Shown: positions 25,612 to 34,642, counted from the first letter of the stretch. The stretch is 64,000 nt of DNA from Mesorhizobium sp. LSHC420B00 (GCF_000503055.1 NZ_AYVY01000023.1:36747-100746), one strand, 5' to 3'. The notes: a model not told the origin generated them from the letters alone. Numbers and translations are program-made.

Positions 25612-27132
25612 TCAGGCCGCGTCGCCAAACGAGGACTGGATGATCTTTTCCTCCGTCAGTTCGTCGCGACGAAGGTTGGCGACGATCCGGCCGTTCTTGA
25701 ACACATAGATGTGGTCGCAATTGTCGAGCTCTTCGGTTTCGGTGGTGTACCAGAGGAATGTGCGGCCATGGCGAGCTTCTTCGCGCACGAGATCGTAGAC
25801 TTCGAGCTTGGTTCCGATATCGACGCCGCGCATCGGATCGTCCATCAGCACGATCTTGGCGTCGGAGCCGAGCGCCCGCGCGAACAAGGCCTTCTGCTGG
25901 TTGCCGCCGGACAGCGAGAAGATGTTGTTGTTCATGTCGGGCGTGCGGATGCCGATTTTCCGCTGCCACAGCTGGGCGAGCTCGGCTTCGCGCTGCGGCG
26001 AGATCAAGAGGCCGTTGCGCAATCGCGCCAGCGAACGGATGCCGATGTTCTCGGCGATCGACCATTGCGGAAAAATCCCGTCCGACTGGCGGTCGCCGGC
26101 AACCAGCGCCACCGGCGCGGTGACCTCGATGCCGGTCTTGGCGCGGGAAGCCGCGGCAAAGATCGCCAGCAACAGGTCGGTCTGGCCATGCCCGGCAAGT
26201 CCGGCAAGGCCGATGATCTCACCGGCACGGGCGATGAGCTCATTGCCGTCCTGCTGTCGCGCCGGCCGCGCCCGGACCCGCAGCGGACCGGGCTCCGGCT
26301 TGCCGCTCGCAATCTCTGCGGCGGCCTTCTCGCGCGCCTCCGCTCCGCCCATCGCCGTCACCAGCCTGTCGCGGTCGAAGGCGTCGGCCTGCCCGGCGGC
26401 GACCACCTTGCCGTCGCGCATCACCACGATGCGATCGGCATTTCCGAGCACTTCGCCCAGCACATGCGAGATCAGGATGCAGCTCTTGCCGGCGGCGATG
26501 AAGCGGCGCACGAACGCCAGCAGCTGGCCGGCGGTATGCGCATCGAGCGAGGATGTCGGCTCGTCGAGGATGACCAGTTCGAGCGGCTCCTGCGTGACCG
26601 TGAAGGCGCGCGCCACCTCCACCATCTGCCGGCTGGTGATGGAAAGATCGCCGACGATGTCGGATGCCGAGATGCTGTGGCCGGGGAATATCTCGTCGAG
26701 CTTGGCGGCAATCAGATGGGCGGCCTTGCGCCGCCAGCCGAAGCCATTAAGCGAGGCGTGGTTGATCCGCGTATTCTCGGCGACGCTGAGGTTCGGGCAG
26801 AGCGACAGTTCCTGGAAAACGCAACGTATGCCGAGCTGCTGTGCGCGCGGCACCGAATAACTTGCCTCGACGCCGCCACGGACCGCGATCTGCCCGCTGT
26901 CGGGGGTAAGCGTGCCGGCCACCATATGCATGAGCGTCGACTTTCCGGCGCCGTTATGGCCGACGAGACCGACGCATTCTCCGGCACGAACGCTGAAATC
27001 GACACCGTCGAGCGCCCTGACGGCGCCGAAATGTTTTTCGGCTCCGTCCAGTCTTATGATGTCCATACTGACGGCGCCGAAATGTTTTTCGGCGCCGTCA
27101 GGCCTGATGATGTCTGCACTGGCCTCGGGCAT
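25612..27132 (-). CDS. Sugar ABC transporter ATP-binding protein (RbsA/MglA-like) with N-terminal duplication
   Basis: About 506 residues with two NBDs. NBD1: GHNGAGKST, signature ITSRQMVE, Walker B VILDEPTSSLD. NBD2: degenerate Walker A GLAGHGQTDLL, signature LSGGNQQKA, Walker B IVLMDDPMRGVDIG. The N-terminus contains two near-copies of the first beta-strand unit (DIIRPDGAEKHFGAVS then DIIRLDGAEKHFGAVR) from a 51-bp in-frame duplication. ATG 27132 starts before both copies but has GAGG only one base away; ATG 27066 starts at the second copy and gives a normal-length protein, though it has no clear Shine-Dalgarno. Either start is possible. Confidence 0.88.
   Translation of the reverse strand: MPEASADIIRPDGAEKHFGAVSMDIIRLDGAEKHFGAVRALDGVDFSVRAGECVGLVGHNGAGKSTLMHMVAGTLTPDSGQIAVRGGVEASYSVPRAQQLGIRCVFQELSLCPNLSVAENTRINHASLNGFGWRRKAAHLIAAKLDEIFPGHSISASDIVGDLSITSRQMVEVARAFTVTQEPLELVILDEPTSSLDAHTAGQLLAFVRRFIAAGKSCILISHVLGEVLGNADRIVVMRDGKVVAAGQADAFDRDRLVTAMGGAEAREKAAAEIASGKPEPGPLRVRARPARQQDGNELIARAGEIIGLAGLAGHGQTDLLLAIFAAASRAKTGIEVTAPVALVAGDRQSDGIFPQWSIAENIGIRSLARLRNGLLISPQREAELAQLWQRKIGIRTPDMNNNIFSLSGGNQQKALFARALGSDAKIVLMDDPMRGVDIGTKLEVYDLVREEARHGRTFLWYTTETEELDNCDHIYVFKNGRIVANLRRDELTEEKIIQSSFGDAA
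27017..27118. repeat. 51-bp tandem duplication inside the ATPase gene
   Basis: Units 27017-27067 and 27068-27118 agree at 43 of 51 positions; the first 26 bases are identical and the differences cluster in the rest. The period is 17 codons, so the frame is kept. The divergence suggests either an old duplication, or that one unit is now upstream of the true start. Confidence 0.8.
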
Positions 27133-27179
27133 GCCTCAACGATACCCGGTTATCTGTGGCGGCAACAATAGTGCCATGC

Positions 27180-28193
27180 TCACTTGATGTTGGCCTTGAT
27201 CGCCGCGACGGCGTCTTCCTGCGTGTATTCGTGGCTGGCGACGCCGCCCTTCGGAATCTTCGGCAACGCTGCCTCGAAATCGTCCTGTGTGAAGGCGAGA
27301 TAAGGAACCAGCAGGTCGTGCGGCACGTCGGTGCGGCCGTCGAGCACTTGCTGCGCCACCCAGAAGGCAAGCGTCGATACGCCTGGCGCGATCGAAGCCG
27401 ACCAGGTCTGGTAGCCGTCCTTTTCCTTCTGCTCTTTCCACCATTGCAACTCGTCCTGGCGATTGCCCATGATGATGGTCGGGCGCGGCTTGCCGGCGGC
27501 GGCAAAGGCCTGCGCCGCGCCGTAGCCGTCACCGCCCTGGTCGACGACACCGACCACATCCGGCAGCGACGGCAGGATCGTCGCTACGGCCTTCTGTGCC
27601 GTGGTCTGGTCCCAGTCGCCGGTCACCGAGCCGACGATCTTGAACTCGGGATGGGCGGCGACACCTTCGAGGATGCCGGCATGGATGGCATCGTCGATCG
27701 AAGTGCCGGCAAGGCCACGGATTTCCAGCAGATTGCCACCCTTGGGCTGGAACTTGGCCATCTGCTCGACTTCCTGCTTGCCCATGTCCTTGAAGTCGAC
27801 GACGACGCGGTAGGCGCAGGGTTCGGTGACGATGCCATCGAAGGAGACGACGACAATGCCGGCGTCGCAGGCCTGCTTGATGGCGCCGTTGAGGGCATCC
27901 GGAGATGCCGCGTTGATGACGATCGCGTCATAGCCCTGCAGGATCAGGTTCTGCACCTGGGCTGCCTGCGTCGGCACTTCCTTGTCGGCCGTCGTGAAGA
28001 CGTCGGCGGCGCCGACCACCTTGTCGGCGACTGCCTTCTTGGTGACGATGCCGTAGCTGTCCAGCATCGCCTGCCGCCACGAATTGCCGGCGTAATTGTT
28101 GGAGAAAGCGATCTTTTTGCCGCTGGTATCGGCAAGCGCGGTGCCTGCGGCAAGCATCGCTGCAAGGGCGCCCAAAACGAATATTTTCTTCAT
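27180..28193 (-). CDS. Sugar ABC transporter substrate-binding protein (periplasmic-binding type I fold)
   Basis: 337 residues. ATG 28193 has GGGAGGAG upstream and starts a clear Sec signal (MKKIFVLGALAAMLAAGTALA). The Peripla_BP_4 fold is seen in KIAFSNNYAGNSWRQAML, the repeated DAIVINAASPDAL, VVVSFDGIVTEPCAYRV and GVVDQGGDGYGAAQA. First gene of the four-gene importer. Its promoter region is shared with the divergent glucosidase operon, so an alpha-glucoside or related sugar is possible, but this is inference from position only. Confidence 0.92.
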   Translation of the reverse strand: MKKIFVLGALAAMLAAGTALADTSGKKIAFSNNYAGNSWRQAMLDSYGIVTKKAVADKVVGAADVFTTADKEVPTQAAQVQNLILQGYDAIVINAASPDALNGAIKQACDAGIVVVSFDGIVTEPCAYRVVVDFKDMGKQEVEQMAKFQPKGGNLLEIRGLAGTSIDDAIHAGILEGVAAHPEFKIVGSVTGDWDQTTAQKAVATILPSLPDVVGVVDQGGDGYGAAQAFAAAGKPRPTIIMGNRQDELQWWKEQKEKDGYQTWSASIAPGVSTLAFWVAQQVLDGRTDVPHDLLVPYLAFTQDDFEAALPKIPKGGVASHEYTQEDAVAAIKANIK

Positions 28194-28224
28194 GTCATAC
28201 TCCTCCCGTGAGTTGCTGTCTTAC

Positions 28225-28258
28225 TGGTGGCTAATGGCTGGCTGGTGGCTAATGGCTG
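28225..28258. repeat. Short direct repeat in the divergent promoter region
   Basis: TGGTGGCTAATGGCTG occurs twice (28225-28240 and 28243-28258) with a GC spacer, giving an 18-base period, just upstream of the binding-protein gene (start 28193). It could be a tandem binding site or simple slippage. The rest of the 28194-28411 gap is AT-richer than its surroundings (28259-28320), as expected for promoters of the two divergent operons. Confidence 0.5.
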
Positions 28259-28411
28259 ATACGCTCACAATGCTGTTTTTTATCTATTATCAGACAAATG
28301 CAGATAGCCAGCAAGCTGTCAACATCAATCCATGGCCGACGATCAACTTGCGGTGCAATCATTGAAACCGGTTCGACTCCTGGTCTAGGGATGGCGATGG
28401 AGACCGATTAA

Positions 28412-30838
28412 ATGGCAGTGAACCTTGCCCCGGGTGCACCCGGCATTCCGGCGCGCTGGACGTCGAGCGCCAAGAGCGGCGTCGGCACCGCGCTGTCGCC
28501 GGCCTGCCCGATCTGGTTCACCATCAGCCACGGTATCCTCAACGAGATCTACTATTCCCGCCTCGACAGCGCATGCACCCGCGATCTGGGGCTGATCGTC
28601 ACCGGACCCGACGGCTATTTCTCCGAAGAGAAGCGCGACGCCGAACATCGCATCGAACCCCTCGAGGACGGGGTGCCTGCCTATCGGCTGGTCAACACCG
28701 CAGCCGATGGAAGCTACCGGATCGAGAAGCGCGTCCTCACCGATCCGGAACGTCCCGTCTTGCTGCAGGAGATCATGTTCACGTCGCTCAAGGGTGCCGC
28801 CAGCGACTACCGCGTCTACGCGCTGCTGGCGCCGCACCTCGTCAATGCCGGCATGGGCAACACTGCCTGGATCGACGACCATGAAGGACAGCCTGTTCTG
28901 TTTGCATCGGGACGCGGCGTCTGCCTGGCGCTCGCCTCGTCGCGGCCGTGGAAGGCGTGCGCGGCCGGCTATGTCGGCGTCTCCGACGGCTGGCAGCAGC
29001 TTCGTCAAAGCGGCCGGCTCGATCCGGCCTGCCGCAGGGCCGAGGACGGCAATGTCGCGCTGACCGGTGAGATCGCCTTTTCGGCTGCGAACCCAAAAAT
29101 GTTGCTGGCGCTGGGCTTCGGCACGACGCCGCAACAGGCGGCGGAAACTGCTTTCGCCAGCCTGAACCAAGGTTTTGGGCCCGCAGCCGGATCCTACGTC
29201 GACAAATGGCGCCAATGGCAGGCCGGATTGCTGCCGCTGGACCGGCATGCGGTGTCCGCCCTCAATCCCTACCGCCTCAGCACGGCGGTGCTGGCGACAC
29301 ACCGCTCGTCGACCGGAGCAGCCGTGGCCAGCCTGTCGATCCCGTGGGGCTTCAACAAGGGCGACGACGATCTCGGCGGCTATCACCTGGTCTGGCCGCG
29401 CGATCTGGTCGAAACCGCCGGCGGATTCCTCGCCGCCGGCGACCCGGCGGAAGCCTTGCGCATCCTTGGCTATCTGCGCTCGATCCAGCAGCCGGACGGC
29501 CATTGGCCGCAGAACGCCTGGCTCGACGGGTCGGTCTATTGGCCGGGCATCCAGATGGACGAGTGCGCCTTTCCGCTGCTGCTCGCCGACGCGCTGCGCC
29601 GCGCCGGGCATTTGCCGCCTGCGGTACTCTCCTCCTTCATGCCGATGATCGAGCGCGCTGCCGCCTATGTCGTACGCAACGGCCCCGTCACCGGCGAGGA
29701 CCGCTGGGAGGAAGACGCCGGCTACAGCCCGTTCACGCTTGCCGTCGAGATCGCCGCGCTGCTTGGGGCTGCGGACATGTTCGATGCCGCCGGCAAAACA
29801 GAGCCGGCAAACTATCTGCGCGAAACCGCCGATATCTGGAACGATCAGATCGAGCGCTGGACCTACGTCGCCGGCACCGCCGCATGCGACGAAGCCGGCG
29901 TCGAAGGCTACTATGTCCGCATCGCCCCGCCCGACACCGCCGGCGCCGCATCGCCGAAGGACGGCTTTGTGCCGATCAAGAACCGCCCGCCCGGTGATGC
30001 GGACCGCCCAGCCGAAGCGATCGTCAGCCCGGATGCGCTGGCGCTGGTCCGCTTCGGCCTGAGGGCAGCCGACGATCCGCGCATCCTCGACACGGTCAAG
30101 GTCATCGACGCGCAATTACGCTGCGAACTGCCGCAGGGGCCGCTCTGGTACCGCTACAATGGCGACGGCTATGGCGAGCATGCCGACGGCGCACCCTTCG
30201 ATGGAACCGGCCAGGGCCGGCCCTGGCCGCTGCTGGTCGGCGAGCGCGCCCATTACGAGCTGGCGGCAGGGCGCAGGGACAGTGCGGCACGCCTGCTCGC
30301 CACGTTTGAGGGCTCCGCCGGGCCGGGCGGCCTGCTGCCGGAGCAGGTCTGGGACGGTCCCGACATGCCGGAGCGCGAATTGCGGCATGGCGGCCCCTCC
30401 GGCAGCGCCAAGCCGCTGGTCTGGGCGCATTCCGAGCACATCAAGCTGCTGCGTTCGCTGCGCGACGGCGCCGTGTTCGACATGCCGCCGCAAGGCGTCA
30501 AGCGCTATATCGAGGGCAGGACGGTGTCGTGCCTCAGGGCATGGCGCTTCAACCACATGATCCGTACCGTCCCGGCAGGCAAGGCGCTGCGCATCGAACT
30601 TCTGGCCCGGGCGGTGGTTCATTGGAGCAGCGACAATTGGGCAACCGTCCATGACACCGAGACCGCCGCGAACCTTTTCGGTATCCATCTCGCAGAGTTG
30701 CCGGTTGCCGACGCCGCTCCGGGCAATAGCATTGTCTTCACATTCTTCTGGTCCGATGCCGGCCGTTGGGAGAATGCTGACTTTTCTGTCGGCATCGGCG
30801 ATACCGCACAGCCACTAGATCATCGATCCCTCAAGTAA
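28412..30838 (+). CDS. Glycoside hydrolase family 15 (glucoamylase-type) enzyme
   Basis: 808-residue exo-acting alpha-glucosidase releasing glucose from alpha-glucans or small alpha-glucosides. The N-terminal beta-domain (~1-260) precedes an (alpha/alpha)6 barrel. WPRDLVE (~residue 327) is a substrate-binding motif; the general acid is in WEEDAGYS (~431) and the general base Glu in GERAHYEL (~610). There is no signal peptide, so it acts in the cytoplasm on imported or stored sugar. ATG 28412 has GGAG 9 bases ahead. It is the first of four co-directional genes with gaps of 14, 22 and 19 bases. Confidence 0.9.
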   Translation: MAVNLAPGAPGIPARWTSSAKSGVGTALSPACPIWFTISHGILNEIYYSRLDSACTRDLGLIVTGPDGYFSEEKRDAEHRIEPLEDGVPAYRLVNTAADGSYRIEKRVLTDPERPVLLQEIMFTSLKGAASDYRVYALLAPHLVNAGMGNTAWIDDHEGQPVLFASGRGVCLALASSRPWKACAAGYVGVSDGWQQLRQSGRLDPACRRAEDGNVALTGEIAFSAANPKMLLALGFGTTPQQAAETAFASLNQGFGPAAGSYVDKWRQWQAGLLPLDRHAVSALNPYRLSTAVLATHRSSTGAAVASLSIPWGFNKGDDDLGGYHLVWPRDLVETAGGFLAAGDPAEALRILGYLRSIQQPDGHWPQNAWLDGSVYWPGIQMDECAFPLLLADALRRAGHLPPAVLSSFMPMIERAAAYVVRNGPVTGEDRWEEDAGYSPFTLAVEIAALLGAADMFDAAGKTEPANYLRETADIWNDQIERWTYVAGTAACDEAGVEGYYVRIAPPDTAGAASPKDGFVPIKNRPPGDADRPAEAIVSPDALALVRFGLRAADDPRILDTVKVIDAQLRCELPQGPLWYRYNGDGYGEHADGAPFDGTGQGRPWPLLVGERAHYELAAGRRDSAARLLATFEGSAGPGGLLPEQVWDGPDMPERELRHGGPSGSAKPLVWAHSEHIKLLRSLRDGAVFDMPPQGVKRYIEGRTVSCLRAWRFNHMIRTVPAGKALRIELLARAVVHWSSDNWATVHDTETAANLFGIHLAELPVADAAPGNSIVFTFFWSDAGRWENADFSVGIGDTAQPLDHRSLK

Positions 30839-30852
30839 GGCAGGACGAGACC

Positions 30853-31869
30853 ATGCAGATAGGAATGATGGGACTGGGCCGGATGGGCGCCAACATGGTT
30901 CGGCGCCTGTTGCGCGATGGCCACGAATGCGTCGTCTACGACATTAACCCGGCGAGCGTCGCGGCGCTTGTGACCGCCGGCGCGGTCGGAGCCGCCTCGA
31001 TGGAGGAGTTCGTCGGCAAGCTGACCAAGCCGCGCAGCGCCTGGCTGATGCTGCCGGCGGCGATCACCGGCCGGATCGTCGACCAGGTGGCCGCCCTGAT
31101 GGAGCCGGGCGACATCATCATCGACGGCGGCAATTCCTATTATCATGAGGCCGTCGACCACGCCGCGCGCCTGGCCTTGAAAGGCTTGAGCTATGTCGAT
31201 GTCGGCACCAGCGGCGGCGTCTGGGGCCTCGAGCGCGGCTACTGCCTGATGATCGGCGGCCCCGACAGCGCGGTGCAGCATCTCGATCCGATTTTCGCAA
31301 CGCTGGCGCCGGGCGCCGACGCCGCTTCGCCCGCCCCTGCCAAGGACGCCGGAACCGCTCCCTTCGGCTATCTCCACTGCGGACCGAGCGGCGCCGGCCA
31401 TTTCGTCAAGATGGTCCATAACGGCATCGAATACGGCGTCATGGCCGCCTATGCCGAGGGCATGAACATCCTGAAGTCGGCGAACGCCGGCAAGCGGCAG
31501 CGCACCGCCGACGCCGAAACCAGTCCACTCGAGAACCCGCAATATTACCAGTTCGACATCGACATCGCTGAGGTGGCAGAGGTCTGGCGGCACGGCAGCG
31601 TCATCGGCTCGTGGCTGCTCGACCTGACGGCCGGCGTGCTGAAGGCCGATTCGTCGCTGACACAGTTCGGCGGGCGGGTCTCGGATTCCGGCGAAGGCCG
31701 CTGGACGCTGAAGGCGGCGATCGACACCGGCGTGCCGGCGCCGGTGCTGTCGTCGGCGCTGTTCGACAGGTTCTCCTCGCAAGGCGAGTCCGAATTCGCC
31801 GACAAGCTTCTGTCCGCCATGCGCTATGCCTTTGGCGGCCATGTCGAAAAACCCAAGGCCGGCTCGTGA
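30853..31869 (+). CDS. gnd: 6-phosphogluconate dehydrogenase, decarboxylating (short YqeC/GndA type)
   Basis: 338 residues, matching the short, often NAD-preferring class rather than the 470-residue Gnd. N-terminal motif GLGRMGANM (residues ~7-15), GNSYYHEAVDHA, the catalytic signature DVGTSGGVWGL and GAGHFVKMVHNGIEYG with the active-site Lys. It converts 6-phosphogluconate to ribulose-5-phosphate and CO2. Located between the glucosidase and zwf genes, it would receive the zwf product after lactonase action; no lactonase gene is present in the operon. Confidence 0.92.
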   Translation: MQIGMMGLGRMGANMVRRLLRDGHECVVYDINPASVAALVTAGAVGAASMEEFVGKLTKPRSAWLMLPAAITGRIVDQVAALMEPGDIIIDGGNSYYHEAVDHAARLALKGLSYVDVGTSGGVWGLERGYCLMIGGPDSAVQHLDPIFATLAPGADAASPAPAKDAGTAPFGYLHCGPSGAGHFVKMVHNGIEYGVMAAYAEGMNILKSANAGKRQRTADAETSPLENPQYYQFDIDIAEVAEVWRHGSVIGSWLLDLTAGVLKADSSLTQFGGRVSDSGEGRWTLKAAIDTGVPAPVLSSALFDRFSSQGESEFADKLLSAMRYAFGGHVEKPKAGS

Positions 31870-31891
31870 CGGGCGACAGGGAGGCACGCCC

Positions 31892-33268
31892 ATGAGCCAG
31901 GAACGATCGGACACGCTGGTGCTTTTCGGCGCCACCGGCGATCTCGCCCACAAGAAGATCTTCCCCGCCCTCTACGCCATGGTGGCCAAGGGAACGCTGA
32001 ACGAGCCGGTGATCGGCGTCGCCTTCGATCCTTGGGATATCGCCAAGCTGCAGGCACGCGCCCGCGACGGCATCGTCAACGCCATCGGCAGCATCGACGA
32101 GAAGATCTTCGCAAGGCTCGCGTCGCTGCTGCGCTATGTCAGCGGCGACTACCGGGCGCCTGCGACCTTCGATAAACTGAAGACCGCGCTCGGCAGCGCA
32201 CAGCGGCCGCTGCACTATCTGGCGGTGCCGCCCGCCATGTTCGAGGTCGTCGTCCAGGGACTGGAGCAGTCGGGCGCCGCCCAGGGCGCACGCCTGATGG
32301 TGGAAAAGCCGTTCGGCCATGATCTGCAATCGGCGCGCTGGCTGAACCGGGTACTGCATCTGGTCTTCGACGAAAAGTCGATCTTCCGCATCGACCATTA
32401 TCTCGGCAAGGAGGCGATCCAGAACCTGCTCTATTTCCGCTTCGCCAATTCCTTCCTCGAGCCGATCTGGAACCGCAACTTCGTCGAGAGCGTGCAGATC
32501 ACCATGGCCGAGGATTTCGGTGTCGAGGGCCGCGGCCGCTTCTATGACGAGGTCGGCTGCATCCGCGACGTCATCGAAAACCATCTGCTCAACATCCTCT
32601 TGCTGCTCGCCATGGAGCCGCCGGTCGGCCGCTCGGCCGACGATCTGATCGACGAGAAGGTGCAGGTGCTGCGGGCGATCCGGACGCTGACCAGGGACGA
32701 TGTCGTGCGCGGCCAGTTCGACGGCTATCTCAACGAGCCGGGCGTGGCGCCGAACTCGCCGGTCGAGACCTTCGCGGCGGTGCGCTTTTTCGTCGATACC
32801 TGGCGCTGGCAAGATGTGCCGTTCTTCATCCGCGCCGGCAAATCCCTGCCGGTGCACGCCACCGAGGTCATCGTGCGGCTGAAACGGCCGCCGCTGGACG
32901 TCTTCGATCCAATCAAGCCCGGCGACTGCAATCACGTGCGCTTCCGCATCGATCCGCAGGTGGCGATCTCGATCGGAGCCCGGCGCAAGGCGCCCGGCGA
33001 CGACATGGTCGGCGAGCAGGTCGAGCTCACCGCGCTCGACGATTCGAAGGGCGACATGCCGCCTTACGAGCGGTTGATCGGCGACGCTATGAACGGCAAC
33101 GGCCAGCTGTTCACCCGCCAGGACGCCAGCGAGCTCGCCTGGCGCATCGTCGGCCCGGTGCTCGGCGACACCACGCCGCCCGCGATCTACGCGCCAAAGA
33201 CCTGGGGGCCGACCGAAGCGATGACTGGATTCGGCCCGCCGAACGGCTGGATCAATCCATCGAAATGA
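31892..33268 (+). CDS. zwf: Glucose-6-phosphate 1-dehydrogenase
   Basis: 458 residues. ATG 31892 follows AGGGAGGCACGCCC. Rossmann motif FGATGDLA (12-19), substrate motif EKPFGHD, catalytic signature RIDHYLGKE (~residue 167) and the C-terminal domain ending near the NGWINPSK tail. It oxidises glucose-6-phosphate to 6-phosphogluconolactone with NADP or NAD. The context, after gnd and before a glucokinase, makes an inducible glucose-to-pentose-phosphate unit; a separate housekeeping zwf is likely elsewhere (inference). Confidence 0.95.
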   Translation: MSQERSDTLVLFGATGDLAHKKIFPALYAMVAKGTLNEPVIGVAFDPWDIAKLQARARDGIVNAIGSIDEKIFARLASLLRYVSGDYRAPATFDKLKTALGSAQRPLHYLAVPPAMFEVVVQGLEQSGAAQGARLMVEKPFGHDLQSARWLNRVLHLVFDEKSIFRIDHYLGKEAIQNLLYFRFANSFLEPIWNRNFVESVQITMAEDFGVEGRGRFYDEVGCIRDVIENHLLNILLLLAMEPPVGRSADDLIDEKVQVLRAIRTLTRDDVVRGQFDGYLNEPGVAPNSPVETFAAVRFFVDTWRWQDVPFFIRAGKSLPVHATEVIVRLKRPPLDVFDPIKPGDCNHVRFRIDPQVAISIGARRKAPGDDMVGEQVELTALDDSKGDMPPYERLIGDAMNGNGQLFTRQDASELAWRIVGPVLGDTTPPAIYAPKTWGPTEAMTGFGPPNGWINPSK

Positions 33269-33287
33269 TTTCTGGGAGGCGAAAGCG

Positions 33288-33992
33288 ATGGCCAAAGCGG
33301 TGAAGCGACCGGCACCCGACGCCGAAAAGATCGTGCTTGCGATCGATATCGGCGGCTCGCACGTCAAGATCCGCACCAGCGCCGGCGGCGACGAGCGCAA
33401 GACCGCTTCCGGACCGGAGCTGACGCCGCAGCAGATGGTCGCGGCGGTGAAGACGCTGGCCGAAGGGCTGCAATACGATGTCGTCTCGATGGGCTATCCG
33501 GGTCCGGTGCACCACAACCGGCCGCTCACCGAACCCGCCAATCTCGGCAAGGGCTGGGTCGGCTGCGATTTCGCCGCTGAGTTCGGCAAACCGGTGAAGG
33601 TCGTCAACGATGCGCTGATGCAGGCCGTCGGCAGCTATGAAGGCGGCCGCATGCTGTTCCTCGGCCTCGGAACCGGCCTCGGGGCCGCGATGATCGTCGA
33701 CAACGTCGCCCAACCGATGGAGCTTGCCCATCTTCCCTACAAGAAGCGCGGCAGTTTCGAAGACTATGTCGGCGAACGCGGCCTGCAAAAGCGCGGCAAG
33801 AAGAAATGGCGCAAACACGTCTTTGACGTGGTCGACCGGCTTCGCGCCGCCATGCAGCCGGATTACGTGGTCATCGGCGGCGGCAATGTCGAGGAACTCG
33901 CCGACTTGCCCGCCGATTGCAGACGCGGCGACAATACACGCGCCTTCGAGGGCGGATTTCGACTGTGGCGCGACAAATCCCTGATTATCTGA
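33288..33992 (+). CDS. ROK-family glucokinase, polyphosphate-glucokinase-like
   Basis: 234 residues. Phosphate-binding motif LAIDIGGSHVKI near the N-terminus, sugar-site segment NDALMQAVGSYEG, GLGTGLGAAMIVD and the short C-terminal part VVIGGGNVEELADLP. Small size, the AHLPYKKRGSFEDYVGERG segment and lack of the ROK Cys-rich zinc site resemble bacterial polyphosphate/ATP glucokinases. It would phosphorylate the glucose released by the GH15 enzyme and feed zwf. GGGAGG precedes the ATG. Whether polyphosphate or ATP is the donor cannot be read from sequence. Confidence 0.85.
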   Translation: MAKAVKRPAPDAEKIVLAIDIGGSHVKIRTSAGGDERKTASGPELTPQQMVAAVKTLAEGLQYDVVSMGYPGPVHHNRPLTEPANLGKGWVGCDFAAEFGKPVKVVNDALMQAVGSYEGGRMLFLGLGTGLGAAMIVDNVAQPMELAHLPYKKRGSFEDYVGERGLQKRGKKKWRKHVFDVVDRLRAAMQPDYVVIGGGNVEELADLPADCRRGDNTRAFEGGFRLWRDKSLII

Positions 33993-34013
33993 TATTGCTG
34001 ATTGTCTGATATT
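33988..34013. repeat. Direct repeat in the AT-rich leader of mucR
   Basis: TCTGATATT occurs at 33988-33996 and 34005-34013 (17-base period). The first copy overlaps the stop of the glucokinase gene. The following stretch to 34080 is markedly AT-rich for this genome (TATTATTATTCAAAATAATG). MucR/Ros proteins bind AT-rich targets and repress their own genes, so this is a plausible autoregulatory region. Confidence 0.4.
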
Positions 34014-34156
34014 ATCGAGCACCGGCTCAGGGTTGTTAATCCCGCGCTGCCGTTAGTATTATTATTCAAAATAATGTGTGACGTGGTGCGGCGTCATTGC
34101 ATTGCGCAGATTTGCCGACTAGGAATTTCTGCGACCCCCACGGACGGAGAAATAGA

Positions 34157-34621
34157 TTGACCGACGACAACAACAACGCTCGCAAAGACATCGACCTGCT
34201 TGAGCTGACCGCCCATATCGTGTCCGCATATGTCGAGAAGAACCGCTTGCCGGCTTCCGGCCTCGGCGATCTCATCGCCAGCGTCAGCGCTTCCATAGGC
34301 GGGCTCGGGCAACCGGCAGTGCCGGTCGCCGCGCCGCTGACGCCTGCCGTCAATCCCAAGAAATCGGTGACGCCGGACTACATCATCTGTCTCGAGGACG
34401 GCAAGAAGTTCAAATCCTTGAAGCGCCATATCGGCGTCCATTTCGGGCTGACGCCCGACGCCTATCGCGCCAAATGGGGCCTGCCGTCCGACTACCCGAT
34501 GGTCGCCCCCAACTACGCGGCCTCGCGTTCGCAGCTGGCCAAGGCAATCGGTCTCGGCCGCAAGGCCGCCCCGCCCGCGCCCGTCAAGGGCAGGGGCAGG
34601 AAGGCCAAGGCGACGGCCTAA
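34157..34621 (+). CDS. MucR/Ros-family zinc-finger transcriptional regulator
   Basis: 154 residues. TTG 34157 is used, with GGAG 7 bases upstream; it gives the usual MucR N-terminus (DLLELTAHIVSAYVEKN), the region needed for oligomerisation. The prokaryotic zinc finger uses Cys78, Asp81, His91 and His95 (CLEDG...RHIGVH), followed by the typical YRAKWGLP and YAASRSQLAKAIGLG. MucR/Ros proteins are abundant nucleoid-type regulators of exopolysaccharide, motility and virulence or symbiosis genes in Rhizobiales. Ends with a Lys/Pro/Ala-rich tail. Confidence 0.93.
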   Translation: MTDDNNNARKDIDLLELTAHIVSAYVEKNRLPASGLGDLIASVSASIGGLGQPAVPVAAPLTPAVNPKKSVTPDYIICLEDGKKFKSLKRHIGVHFGLTPDAYRAKWGLPSDYPMVAPNYAASRSQLAKAIGLGRKAAPPAPVKGRGRKAKATA

Positions 34622-34642
34622 AGCGTTCGGAGCAGGTCCGGT

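Noticed and set aside
28340..28411. GGTTCGACTCC resembling a tRNA T-loop at about 28365-28382
   Set aside because: The flanking bases do not form a T-stem or acceptor stem, and no anticodon or D arm can be drawn.
28385..30115. Long open frame on the minus strand (about 576 codons) opposite the GH15 gene
   Set aside because: Same reason: the GH15 catalytic motifs lie on the plus strand, and the antisense product has biased composition and no Shine-Dalgarno.
31601..33400. Long open frame on the minus strand (about 599 codons) opposite zwf and the end of gnd
   Set aside because: The plus strand has full-length Zwf with all motifs; the antisense frame is rich in Arg/Ala/Gly/His and matches no fold. 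It is a GC-codon shadow.
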